Below are positions 1 through 5,886 of a stretch of 5,886 bases of DNA, one piece after another; within the stretch, counting starts at the first letter, position 1, and each line of letters opens with the position of its first letter. This DNA comes from Bacteroidota bacterium (GTDB lineage: Bacteria > Bacteroidota > Ignavibacteria > UBA10030 > UBA8401), in assembly GCA_023229405.1 (NCBI GenBank), contig JALNZH010000241.1, positions 1 through 5,886 of the forward strand, in the 5' to 3' direction. A program made the translations under genes and the position numbers. Below the pieces are notes generated by a model that saw only the letters and a list, made by a program, of their open reading frames with translations, was not told the origin of the DNA and ran no database searches.

Positions 1-1
1 T

Positions 2-1540
2 GCGGGGCATAGTAATCTGGATTGGAATAGTGACCGTGAATATGATGCGCCTGTGTGGACGGTAAAAGTATTTTCTCATACACCTTCCGATGATACCGGC
101 GCTGTCTCTATGATCTGGCAGCAGTATTTTGTCGGAGTAAAAGCAGGAAGCGGATACGACAATGGTCTTGTTGCCGTAAAATTGCTGAGCACAGACACGC
201 AGGATGCATTATGTATTTCCTTTACTCCTTCGTTATATGTGGTCCGGTGGAATTCATTTACGAAAAATTTTGAAACGTTGTGGCATCATTCCTCACAATC
301 GAACAGTGTGATCGTGTATGATTTTGATGGCGACGGAGTGAATGATCTGGGTTTTAATACAAATGGTAAAACGGAATTCTGGTCGATGATGAACGGAGCT
401 ACACCGGTTCCTCCGTATGGATTGTCCGCCGTATCGATCTCCTCAACAACAATTCGTGTGTCATGGAATTCGACATCGGCAACACATAACGTATATCGGG
501 GAACACATGGTGATTCATTGCTGTTGCTTGCAACGGTAACCAATACTACGAGTTTTGTTGACAGTACTCTTACAGCGGGAATTCGGTATTTTTATTCTGT
601 CTCGGCCTTGAATGGAATTGAGAGTCATCAATCAGAAATTGTTTCCGTTACTCCTCATCATGCTCCAATAATTACTGCCATCACTCAGAATTCAGGAGAT
701 CAACTCTCCATCGGTATTTCATTCGATGTTTCTATGTCGCAACTTCAGCATGTGGTATTTCTATTAGATTCTACGATCAAATCGTCAGGAATTGTGTGGA
801 AGTCCTCAAAAAATTTATTGGTGACATTTCCTTTCTCGATGCAACAAGGTCCGCATACAGTACGTATTCGGCAATTGATCGATGTTGACGGAATGATGGG
901 TGATACTACGCGCACGACGCAGTTTGTTTCGACACTGCAGAATCAGTCGGAGTTTTTTGTGCGTTCAGTAGCATTAGTCTCGGTGAACCGGATAAAAATT
1001 GAGTTCAGCAATCCCGTGAATTTCATAACGGCAAAAATGTCATCGAACTATTCTGTCCGTTCAGCTGTCCGTTCCTATACAGTCGGATCAATTGATTCGC
1101 TGAATCCACAAACAATTATGCTCAATGTTTCTGGCGCAGATCTTACCCAGCTTGCGCTGCGTCTTGAAATTTCTATCAATGACAGTGTTTCTTCTTTTAC
1201 CGGAACGAAATTACGCTCAGGGAAAGGGCAGGTTGTTTCGATTGCACAGGAAACTCAATCGCTGGAAAAAATTGTTGTGTATCCGAATCCTGTTACGCAG
1301 TCTGATCGTATTTCGTTTATTAATATTCCCGCCAACTGCAGAATTAGCATTTACACGACAGTAGGTGACAAGATCATTACATTTGGTGAAAACACGACGC
1401 GGGAAGGAATCTCGTGGAATTTGCGCACAACATCGGGAAATCTTGTTTCGACAGGAATCTATTTGTATCGTGTTGAACAAATGAACGATTCGCAGGAATC
1501 GATCAAAACAATTCTGGGGAAATTCGCCGTCATACGATAA
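2..1540 (+). CDS. Secreted multidomain protein with T9SS C-terminal sorting domain (5' partial)
   Basis: This is the C-terminal portion of a large exported or surface protein of unknown specific function. The frame is open to the left edge with no stop, so the GTG at 53 is very probably internal and the true start lies outside the window. Visible parts, in order: an FG-GAP/VCBS-like segment with the acidic calcium-loop pattern DFDGDGVND (bases 320-346); a fibronectin type III-like domain (about 404-655, with conserved W and Y positions and ending VTP); one or two beta-rich Ig-like stretches (about 660-1245) that I cannot assign to a family; and a C-terminal domain from about 1262 with YPNP (1280-1291), a later GIYLYRVE (1454-1477) and a terminal GKFAVIR. 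That last pattern matches the type A T9SS sorting domain, which is recognised by the outer-membrane secretion machinery and usually cleaved. No enzymatic domain is visible. Its stop codon overlaps the pgsA start by one base. The T9SS assignment is confident; the biological role is unknown. Confidence 0.88.
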   Translation, partial: AGHSNLDWNSDREYDAPVWTVKVFSHTPSDDTGAVSMIWQQYFVGVKAGSGYDNGLVAVKLLSTDTQDALCISFTPSLYVVRWNSFTKNFETLWHHSSQSNSVIVYDFDGDGVNDLGFNTNGKTEFWSMMNGATPVPPYGLSAVSISSTTIRVSWNSTSATHNVYRGTHGDSLLLLATVTNTTSFVDSTLTAGIRYFYSVSALNGIESHQSEIVSVTPHHAPIITAITQNSGDQLSIGISFDVSMSQLQHVVFLLDSTIKSSGIVWKSSKNLLVTFPFSMQQGPHTVRIRQLIDVDGMMGDTTRTTQFVSTLQNQSEFFVRSVALVSVNRIKIEFSNPVNFITAKMSSNYSVRSAVRSYTVGSIDSLNPQTIMLNVSGADLTQLALRLEISINDSVSSFTGTKLRSGKGQVVSIAQETQSLEKIVVYPNPVTQSDRISFINIPANCRISIYTTVGDKIITFGENTTREGISWNLRTTSGNLVSTGIYLYRVEQMNDSQESIKTILGKFAVIR

Positions 1541-2091
1541 TGCAAGGAAGACTCTGGACCATATCGAATCTTTTGTCGATTAGCAGGATTCTCCTGATAA
1601 TCCCCGTTGCGTATTTTATGATGACACCGATACCGTTTCATCGTGAAATCGCCTTGTTCATTATTCTGGCAGCAGTAGCGACGGATGCACTGGACGGTTA
1701 TGTCGCAAGGATTCGCAACGAAATTTCAGATTTCGGGAAGATTATCGATCCACTGGCTGACAAGATCAGCGTTGGGGCTGTGGTTGTAATGCTAACGTTT
1801 TTTGGCGATATTCCTCTATGGTTTACCGGAATAATCCTCGTCAGAGATAGTATCATCTTTTTCGCAGGGCTCTATATTAAAACAAAAACGGGAATTATTC
1901 TTCCGTCGTTAATGTCGGGTAAAATAGCGGTTTCAATCCTCGCGTTGACACTCGTCTTTCCGGTGTTGAAATATCCTTCGCTGGATGGGGTTTTTCTTTT
2001 CTTCCAGTGGGTGACGATCGTATTGCTGGCATATTCACTGTTCGTTTACACTCAACGCTTTTTTGTAACACTTAAAGAACATCGACGATAA
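1540..2091 (+). CDS. pgsA: CDP-alcohol phosphatidyltransferase, probably phosphatidylglycerophosphate synthase
   Basis: An integral membrane enzyme expected to transfer a phosphatidyl group from CDP-diacylglycerol to glycerol-3-phosphate, the committed step to phosphatidylglycerol and cardiolipin. The family signature is complete: D49-x2-D52-G53-x2-A56-R57-x8-G66-x3-D70-x3-D74, whose four aspartates bind the metal ions and carry catalysis. The opening TISNLLSISRILLIIP is typical of PgsA-like N-termini. Hydrophobic segments lie at about residues 11-28, 36-48, 76-94, 95-113, 129-143 and 151-171, fitting the family's six helices, and the end is basic. The length of 183 residues is normal. The ATG at 1540 shares its A with the TAA of the upstream gene (TAATG) and has no Shine-Dalgarno site at a useful distance, so translation probably depends on coupling to that gene. 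The superfamily is certain; the substrate is inferred. A related CDP-alcohol transferase with another acceptor is possible, because acceptor choice cannot be read from the core motif. Confidence 0.85.
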   Translation: MQGRLWTISNLLSISRILLIIPVAYFMMTPIPFHREIALFIILAAVATDALDGYVARIRNEISDFGKIIDPLADKISVGAVVVMLTFFGDIPLWFTGIILVRDSIIFFAGLYIKTKTGIILPSLMSGKIAVSILALTLVFPVLKYPSLDGVFLFFQWVTIVLLAYSLFVYTQRFFVTLKEHRR

Positions 2092-2111
2092 ACCGATACT
2101 CTCGGTTATCG
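2086..2111 (+). promoter_or_regulatory. Inverted repeat spanning the pgsA stop codon and the pgsA-ftsY gap
   Basis: AACCGA (2091-2096) and TCGGTT (2102-2107) are perfect reverse complements around a 5-base loop. The stem continues as CGAT (2086-2089) with ATCG (2108-2111) once the A at 2090 is bulged, giving 10 pairs. The structure covers the pgsA TAA and ends 10 bases before the ftsY Shine-Dalgarno site. Only a run of four T follows (2115-2118), so it is a poor match to an intrinsic terminator. It may instead be a weak attenuator, an mRNA-stabilising hairpin or chance. Confidence 0.4.
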
Positions 2112-2120
2112 AAATTTTGT

Positions 2121-2127
2121 AAAGGGA
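2121..2127 (+). promoter_or_regulatory. ribosome binding site of ftsY
   Basis: AAAGGGA lies six bases before the GTG at 2134. This purine-rich site at normal spacing decides in favour of the GTG start, and the protein read from there begins with the hydrophobic GFF motif expected of an FtsY N-terminus. Confidence 0.65.
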
Positions 2128-2133
2128 ACAATA

Positions 2134-3087
2134 GTGGGATTTTTTGATTCATTCAAATTGTCGCGGTTAAAAGAAGGACTGGCAAAGACCCGGGAAACTC
2201 TCGTCGCAAAAGTGAACCGTCTAATCTTTGCAAAAGGGAAGATTGATGATGAGTTCCTTGTGCAGCTGGAAGAAATCCTTATCACCAGTGATGTCGGCGT
2301 CGACACTTCCCATACGATCATTGAAAGCATCAAGCGACGGACCAAAGAACATAAATATGAAACTCAGGAAGAGTTAAACGAATTAGTACGAACAGAAATT
2401 ACCAATTCTCTGGTGAAACATACCTTCAACGGAAGCGATCCGTTCGAATTTCCTCCTCATACCAAACCGTACGTGATAATGGTTGTCGGTGTGAACGGAG
2501 TCGGAAAAACAACCACCATTGGAAAACTTGCGCATAATTACAAAACTGCCGGGAAAAATGTGTTGATCGGCGCTGCGGATACTTTCCGCGCAGCTGCAAA
2601 TGAACAGTTGGAAGTGTGGGGAAAACGGGCCGGCGTAGATATCATCCAGCAACTGCACGGTTCCGATCCTGCATCAGTTGCATTCGATACTGTGAAGGCG
2701 GCGCAAGTGCGAAATGCAGATGTGGTGATTATTGATACTGCCGGACGTCTGCACACAAAAACAAATTTGATGGAGGAGTTGAAAAAGATTAAACGTGTGA
2801 TCACCAAAGTAAGCGCTGAAGCACCGCATGAAGTGCTGCTGGTGCTTGACGCGACGACAGGACAAAATGCGATTCAGCAAGCGAAATTATTTAACGAAGC
2901 GGTTGGTCTGACCGGATTGGTGATAACGAAATTAGATGGGACGGCAAAAGGCGGAGTGATCTTTGCAGTGAGCAATGCATTAAAGGTTCCCGTGCGGTTC
3001 ATCGGTGTTGGAGAAAAAATAGACGATCTGCAGCCGTTTGATTCGGAAAAGTTTGTTGAAGCATTATTCGAAAGAGAGAATCAGTAA
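2134..3087 (+). CDS. ftsY: Signal recognition particle receptor FtsY (SRP GTPase)
   Basis: FtsY is the membrane-associated receptor for the signal recognition particle. It pairs with Ffh in a GTP-dependent complex and delivers ribosomes making membrane proteins to the Sec translocon. The 317-residue protein holds the NG core: a helical N domain (about 1-105), then the G domain with the P-loop GVNGVGKTTT (119-128), DTFRAAA (149-155), DTAGR (201-205), TKLDGTAKGG (265-274) and GVGEKIDDLQPF (291-302). The last motif, together with the absence of a methionine-rich M domain, separates FtsY from Ffh. The long acidic A domain of E. coli FtsY is missing. The first residues (GFFDSFKLSRLKEGL) look like the lipid-binding amphipathic helix that precedes the N domain in short FtsY proteins. 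The start is GTG, supported by AAAGGGA upstream. It lies 42 bases after pgsA, whose product leads to the anionic lipid FtsY binds, and 19 bases before the epimerase gene. All GTPase motifs are intact. Confidence 0.97.
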   Translation: MGFFDSFKLSRLKEGLAKTRETLVAKVNRLIFAKGKIDDEFLVQLEEILITSDVGVDTSHTIIESIKRRTKEHKYETQEELNELVRTEITNSLVKHTFNGSDPFEFPPHTKPYVIMVVGVNGVGKTTTIGKLAHNYKTAGKNVLIGAADTFRAAANEQLEVWGKRAGVDIIQQLHGSDPASVAFDTVKAAQVRNADVVIIDTAGRLHTKTNLMEELKKIKRVITKVSAEAPHEVLLVLDATTGQNAIQQAKLFNEAVGLTGLVITKLDGTAKGGVIFAVSNALKVPVRFIGVGEKIDDLQPFDSEKFVEALFERENQ

Positions 3088-3095
3088 GTACCGAT

Positions 3096-3106
3096 GAAGG
3101 CGCCTT
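3096..3106 (+). promoter_or_regulatory. Ribosome binding site of the epimerase gene within a 10-bp palindrome
   Basis: GAAGG (3096-3100) sits six bases before the ATG at 3107 and supports that start. It overlaps AAGGCGCCTT (3097-3106), a perfect 10-base palindrome that fills the space up to the start codon. As RNA it could form only a three-pair stem with a GCGC loop, or pair between two transcripts. The ribosome binding site is likely real; a regulatory role for the palindrome is unproven. Confidence 0.55.
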
Positions 3107-4123
3107 ATGAAAATTTCATGGAAACAATATGATCTACAACTAAAACATACATTTCGAATTTCTCGCGGTGCCCGGAATGTAGTTCCGGTGATTATTCTGA
3201 CGCTGGAACATGACGGAATTATCGGATACGGCGAAGCATCACCGGCGAAACGATATGGCGAAAGCCTGGAGACGATTGACGCTTTTTTTCGAAAAACGAA
3301 TCTGTCACAATTTGATTCACCGCTACAACTTGAAGATATTTTGACGAATGTGGATTCAATCGAAGCGGGAAATACATCTGCAAAGTGTGCAGTGGATCTG
3401 GCGCTGCACGACTGGATAGGGAAAAAACTCGGAGTTCCGTTGTATCAATTATGGGGACTCAATCCGAAAAAAACGGCCCAATGTTCTTTTACAATTGCTA
3501 TTGATACGAAAGAAATTGTCGAGCAAAAAGTCCGGGAAGCCGCAGAATACCCAATACTGAAAGTAAAAGTCGGTTTGGATAACGATGAAGAAATGATTAC
3601 CACCATCAGAAGAGTGACTGATAAAGTCTTGTACGTTGATGCGAACGAAGGGTGGAAAGATAAACATCTTGCATTGGAACGGATTAAATGGCTGAAGGAT
3701 CAGAATGTGGAATTCGTAGAACAGCCGATGCCGGCTGAACAATTTGACGATCTGAAATGGCTCAGGGATAAGTCCGATCTTCCGATCATCGCCGATGAAA
3801 GCGTTCTGCGGTTATCTGAAGTACCGAAATTGGCGGAAGCCTTCGATGGAATAAATATTAAGCTAATGAAATGCACAGGAGTTCGAGAAGCAATGCGAAT
3901 GATTAATACTGCTCGTGCATTAAACATGAAAGTGATGATGGGATGTATGATTGAATCGGCGGTAGGTATTTCGGCCGGGGCTCATCTTTCACCGCTGTTA
4001 GATTATGCAGATCTGGATGGGAATGTGCTTATTTCCAATGATCCGTTCGATGGAGTACGCAACATTAAGGGAGCGTTGACTTTAAATGACATGCCTGGAT
4101 TGGGTGTAACTCTGCGTCAATAA
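3107..4123 (+). CDS. Dipeptide epimerase, L-Ala-D/L-Glu epimerase type (enolase superfamily)
   Basis: A predicted cytoplasmic, Mg-dependent epimerase that inverts the alpha-carbon of the second residue of a dipeptide; in the best-known members it turns murein-derived L-Ala-D-Glu into L-Ala-L-Glu for reuse. The 338 residues follow the family plan: an N-terminal capping domain (about 1-120), then a barrel with the K152-V-K154 pair, metal ligands D178 (VDAN), E205 (VEQP) and D230 (IADES), and the opposing catalytic lysine K252 in INIKLMK. GCMIES (279-284) and the D302-L-D304 pair near the C-terminus are hallmarks of dipeptide epimerases; the DxD pair holds the amino group of the substrate. All catalytic residues are present. 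The usual AGG after IKLMK reads CTG here, a small variation. The start is fixed by GAAGG six bases upstream. Dipeptide epimerases vary in the dipeptide they prefer, so Ala-Glu is an inference from the family; no murein peptidase gene lies beside it to confirm it. Confidence 0.9.
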   Translation: MKISWKQYDLQLKHTFRISRGARNVVPVIILTLEHDGIIGYGEASPAKRYGESLETIDAFFRKTNLSQFDSPLQLEDILTNVDSIEAGNTSAKCAVDLALHDWIGKKLGVPLYQLWGLNPKKTAQCSFTIAIDTKEIVEQKVREAAEYPILKVKVGLDNDEEMITTIRRVTDKVLYVDANEGWKDKHLALERIKWLKDQNVEFVEQPMPAEQFDDLKWLRDKSDLPIIADESVLRLSEVPKLAEAFDGINIKLMKCTGVREAMRMINTARALNMKVMMGCMIESAVGISAGAHLSPLLDYADLDGNVLISNDPFDGVRNIKGALTLNDMPGLGVTLRQ

Positions 4124-4140
4124 TGTAAAACAACTATTTA

Positions 4141-5886
4141 ATGTCTTCAATCATCAACATATTACCAGATCATTTGGCGAATAAAATCGCAGCGGGTGAG
4201 GTCGTACAGCGGCCGGATTCCGTCATCAAAGAATTGTTGGAAAATTCAATTGATGCTGGTGCATCTTCTATTACGATAACCATCAAAAATGCCGGCAAGA
4301 CATTGATTCAGGTGATCGATAACGGCAAAGGAATGAGTGATGAAGATTCGGTGAAATCGTTTTACCGTCATGCGACCTCCAAAATATCAACATACGATGA
4401 CCTGGAGAATATCAGAACACTCGGCTTCCGGGGAGAAGCGCTGGCATCAATCGCTGCAGTTGGACAAGTGGAATTAAAATCGAAACGTGCAGAAGATTCT
4501 GTAGGGACTGTGCTGCGGGTAGAAGGAAATGAAGTAGTAGAACATGTAAAAACCGCCCATCAAACAGGCACAACAATCAGTGTAAAAAATTTATTTTACA
4601 ATACTCCAGCGCGTCGACAGTTCTTGAAATCGAACAATACAGAATTCAAACATATATACGATACGATTCAGCGGTTGGCATTATCAAAACCGGAAATTGC
4701 ATTAGAATTCGTCAGTGATGAAGACACCATTCTTGCAATGCCGTCGCAATCGCTCGAAGAACGATTAAAAAGCCTTTTCGGTGAACGTCACTTCGCATCG
4801 CTTCTTCCGCTACATGAAGAAACAGAAATTCTGTCACTCTCGGGATATGTGGGAAAACCGGATTTTGCCCGAAAATCGAAAGTTGATCAATTTCTTTTTT
4901 TGAACGGCCGATTCATCATCAATCGTTCAATCAATCATGCCGTTTTTTCTGGATACGAACATCTCGTTGAAAAAGGAAATTTTCCATTCTTTTTGTTATT
5001 TATCGATCTCGATCCGCATAAAGTTGATGTGAATGTCCATCCGTCGAAGATGGAAGTAAAATTTGCTGACGAACAAAATATTTACCGTATCGTCATCTCT
5101 GTGATCCGAAAAACTCTCGGTAGAAATGACATCATTCCTACCGTTGAATTCCAACGTCCGGGAACAGATCAATTTTCATCGCTTCGACATATCGCTCAGC
5201 CGCGGTGGTATGGTGATACTCCTTCTGTCACACCGTCCTCACAGGGTGTTTCTTTTGGATTTCCGGAACAGAAAAAATCATTCCCGTTTGAAAACGAAGA
5301 AATCACATTCGACTTAAATTCAAAACTGGATCAGATTTTTGCCAATACACCCGCGAATACGACCGTTCCACCGGAAGACACAGCAACACACTTCCAGCAC
5401 GGCACCAGAGAAAGCGAAGCGCAGGAAGGAAAGGCGATCTGGCAGCTGCATAACAAATATATTTTAACGCAGATTCGTTCCGGTTTGATGATTATTGATC
5501 AGCATGTTGCCCATGAACGGATACTGTATGAACGGGCATTAACACGAATGAATAATGCTGTACCGAGTTCGCAGCAGCTTCTGTTTCCTCAGACCATCCA
5601 GTTGCAATCTGGCGATTATTCACTCTCGCAGGATCTTTTGCCGTTCTTAAATTCAATCGGTTTTGAAACTAAACCGTTCGGCAAAAATACAATCGTGCTT
5701 GAAGGCGTTCCTCCAGAAGTGAAAGCAGGAACGGAAGCAAATATCCTTCAGGATATTCTAGATGAATTTAAGAACAATCAATTACGTGTAAAACTGGATG
5801 CGAGAGACAATATCGCAAAATCGTTTTCCTGTAAAGCGGCTATCAAAGCCGGTGATAAATTAACCGATGTTGAGATGCGATCATTG
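4141..5886 (+). CDS. mutL: DNA mismatch repair protein MutL with endonuclease domain (3' partial)
   Basis: MutL couples mismatch recognition by MutS to strand incision and removal. The 582 visible codons run uninterrupted off the right edge. The N-terminal GHKL ATPase has E31 and N35 in ELLENSIDAG, D60NGKGM, RHATSK (76-81) and GFRGEAL (95-101), followed by NTPARR (154-159) and, in the transducer domain, NVHPSK with K303. A low-conservation linker spans about 326-430. The C-terminal domain carries D453QHVAHERILYE464, the metal-binding endonuclease motif DQHA(x)2E(x)4E with V for A at its fourth position, then QQLLFP (478-483), which fits the sliding-clamp-binding pattern Qxx[L/I]xP, and SCK (563-565), the second nuclease motif. 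This points to the self-nicking MutL type used where MutH and Dam are absent. Perhaps 40-60 residues, including the last metal motif, are missing. An in-frame TAA at 4126 makes ATG 4141 the first possible start; no Shine-Dalgarno site precedes it. It follows the epimerase gene by 17 bases. Confidence 0.96.
   Translation, partial: MSSIINILPDHLANKIAAGEVVQRPDSVIKELLENSIDAGASSITITIKNAGKTLIQVIDNGKGMSDEDSVKSFYRHATSKISTYDDLENIRTLGFRGEALASIAAVGQVELKSKRAEDSVGTVLRVEGNEVVEHVKTAHQTGTTISVKNLFYNTPARRQFLKSNNTEFKHIYDTIQRLALSKPEIALEFVSDEDTILAMPSQSLEERLKSLFGERHFASLLPLHEETEILSLSGYVGKPDFARKSKVDQFLFLNGRFIINRSINHAVFSGYEHLVEKGNFPFFLLFIDLDPHKVDVNVHPSKMEVKFADEQNIYRIVISVIRKTLGRNDIIPTVEFQRPGTDQFSSLRHIAQPRWYGDTPSVTPSSQGVSFGFPEQKKSFPFENEEITFDLNSKLDQIFANTPANTTVPPEDTATHFQHGTRESEAQEGKAIWQLHNKYILTQIRSGLMIIDQHVAHERILYERALTRMNNAVPSSQQLLFPQTIQLQSGDYSLSQDLLPFLNSIGFETKPFGKNTIVLEGVPPEVKAGTEANILQDILDEFKNNQLRVKLDARDNIAKSFSCKAAIKAGDKLTDVEMRSL

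Noticed and set aside
53..55. GTG as the start of the first gene
   Set aside because: The frame stays open to base 2 with sensible residues, and a T9SS cargo needs an N-terminal signal peptide that is not seen here; the start lies upstream of the window.
286..543. Open frames on the - strand within the secreted-protein gene, ftsY and the epimerase gene, including this one
   Set aside because: All lie opposite well-supported genes, show no family motifs and lack their own start signals; they are shadows of coding sequence.
1378..1385. TACATTTG, matching the Bacteroidota -7 promoter pattern TAnnTTTG, upstream of pgsA
   Set aside because: It lies inside the T9SS-domain coding sequence 155 bases from pgsA, and no TTG box is seen at the expected -33 distance; a chance match is likely.
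2086..2118. Intrinsic terminator after pgsA
   Set aside because: The stem is AT-rich and bulged and only four T residues follow a few bases later, so efficient termination is doubtful; kept only as an inverted repeat.
4123..4128. ATGTAA start-stop element overlapping the epimerase stop, just before mutL
   Set aside because: A six-base match of this kind is expected by chance, and no ribosome binding site is positioned for it.
5126..5317. A 63-codon open frame on the + strand inside mutL
   Set aside because: It lies in another frame across the poorly conserved MutL linker, has no ribosome binding site, and encodes no recognisable protein; mutL is intact through it.
2..5886. A novel defence, mobile or biosynthetic system
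   Set aside because: Four of the five genes are intact, well-known housekeeping families and the fifth is an ordinary T9SS cargo type; no repeats, integrase, transposase or toxin-like genes are present.

Overview
The window suggests a member of the Bacteroidota/Chlorobi/Ignavibacteria side of the FCB superphylum. The main evidence is the first gene, which ends in a C-terminal domain typical of type IX secretion system (T9SS) cargo, a system essentially confined to that group. Other points are compatible with this but not diagnostic: moderate, slightly AT-rich composition, one GTG start, and two genes without a clear Shine-Dalgarno site. Genus cannot be read from the sequence.

Layout: five genes, all on the + strand, fill the window almost completely. 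(1) Bases 2-1540 are the C-terminal part of a large secreted protein with an FG-GAP/VCBS-like calcium loop, a fibronectin type III-like domain, Ig-like stretches and a T9SS sorting domain; it is open at the left edge. (2) Bases 1540-2091 encode a CDP-alcohol phosphatidyltransferase, most likely PgsA, whose ATG overlaps the preceding stop by one base. (3) Bases 2134-3087 encode FtsY, the signal recognition particle receptor, in a short form without an acidic A domain. (4) Bases 3107-4123 encode an enolase-superfamily dipeptide epimerase of the L-Ala-D/L-Glu epimerase type. (5) Bases 4141-5886 encode MutL, with its GHKL ATPase and endonuclease domains, running off the right edge. No RNA gene, CRISPR array, insertion sequence or long repeat was seen, and no intergenic gap exceeds 42 bases.

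The gaps (1-base overlap, then 42, 19 and 17 bases) make a single transcript plausible. PgsA makes the precursor of anionic phosphatidylglycerol and FtsY docks on anionic membrane, so those two have a sensible functional link. The epimerase (murein peptide recycling) and MutL (mismatch repair) look like housekeeping genes that share the transcript rather than the pathway.

I found no convincing undescribed system. The items most worth a second look are the overlap of a secreted-protein gene with pgsA, an inverted repeat spanning the pgsA stop, a palindrome at the epimerase ribosome binding site, and the endonuclease and clamp-binding motifs of MutL.
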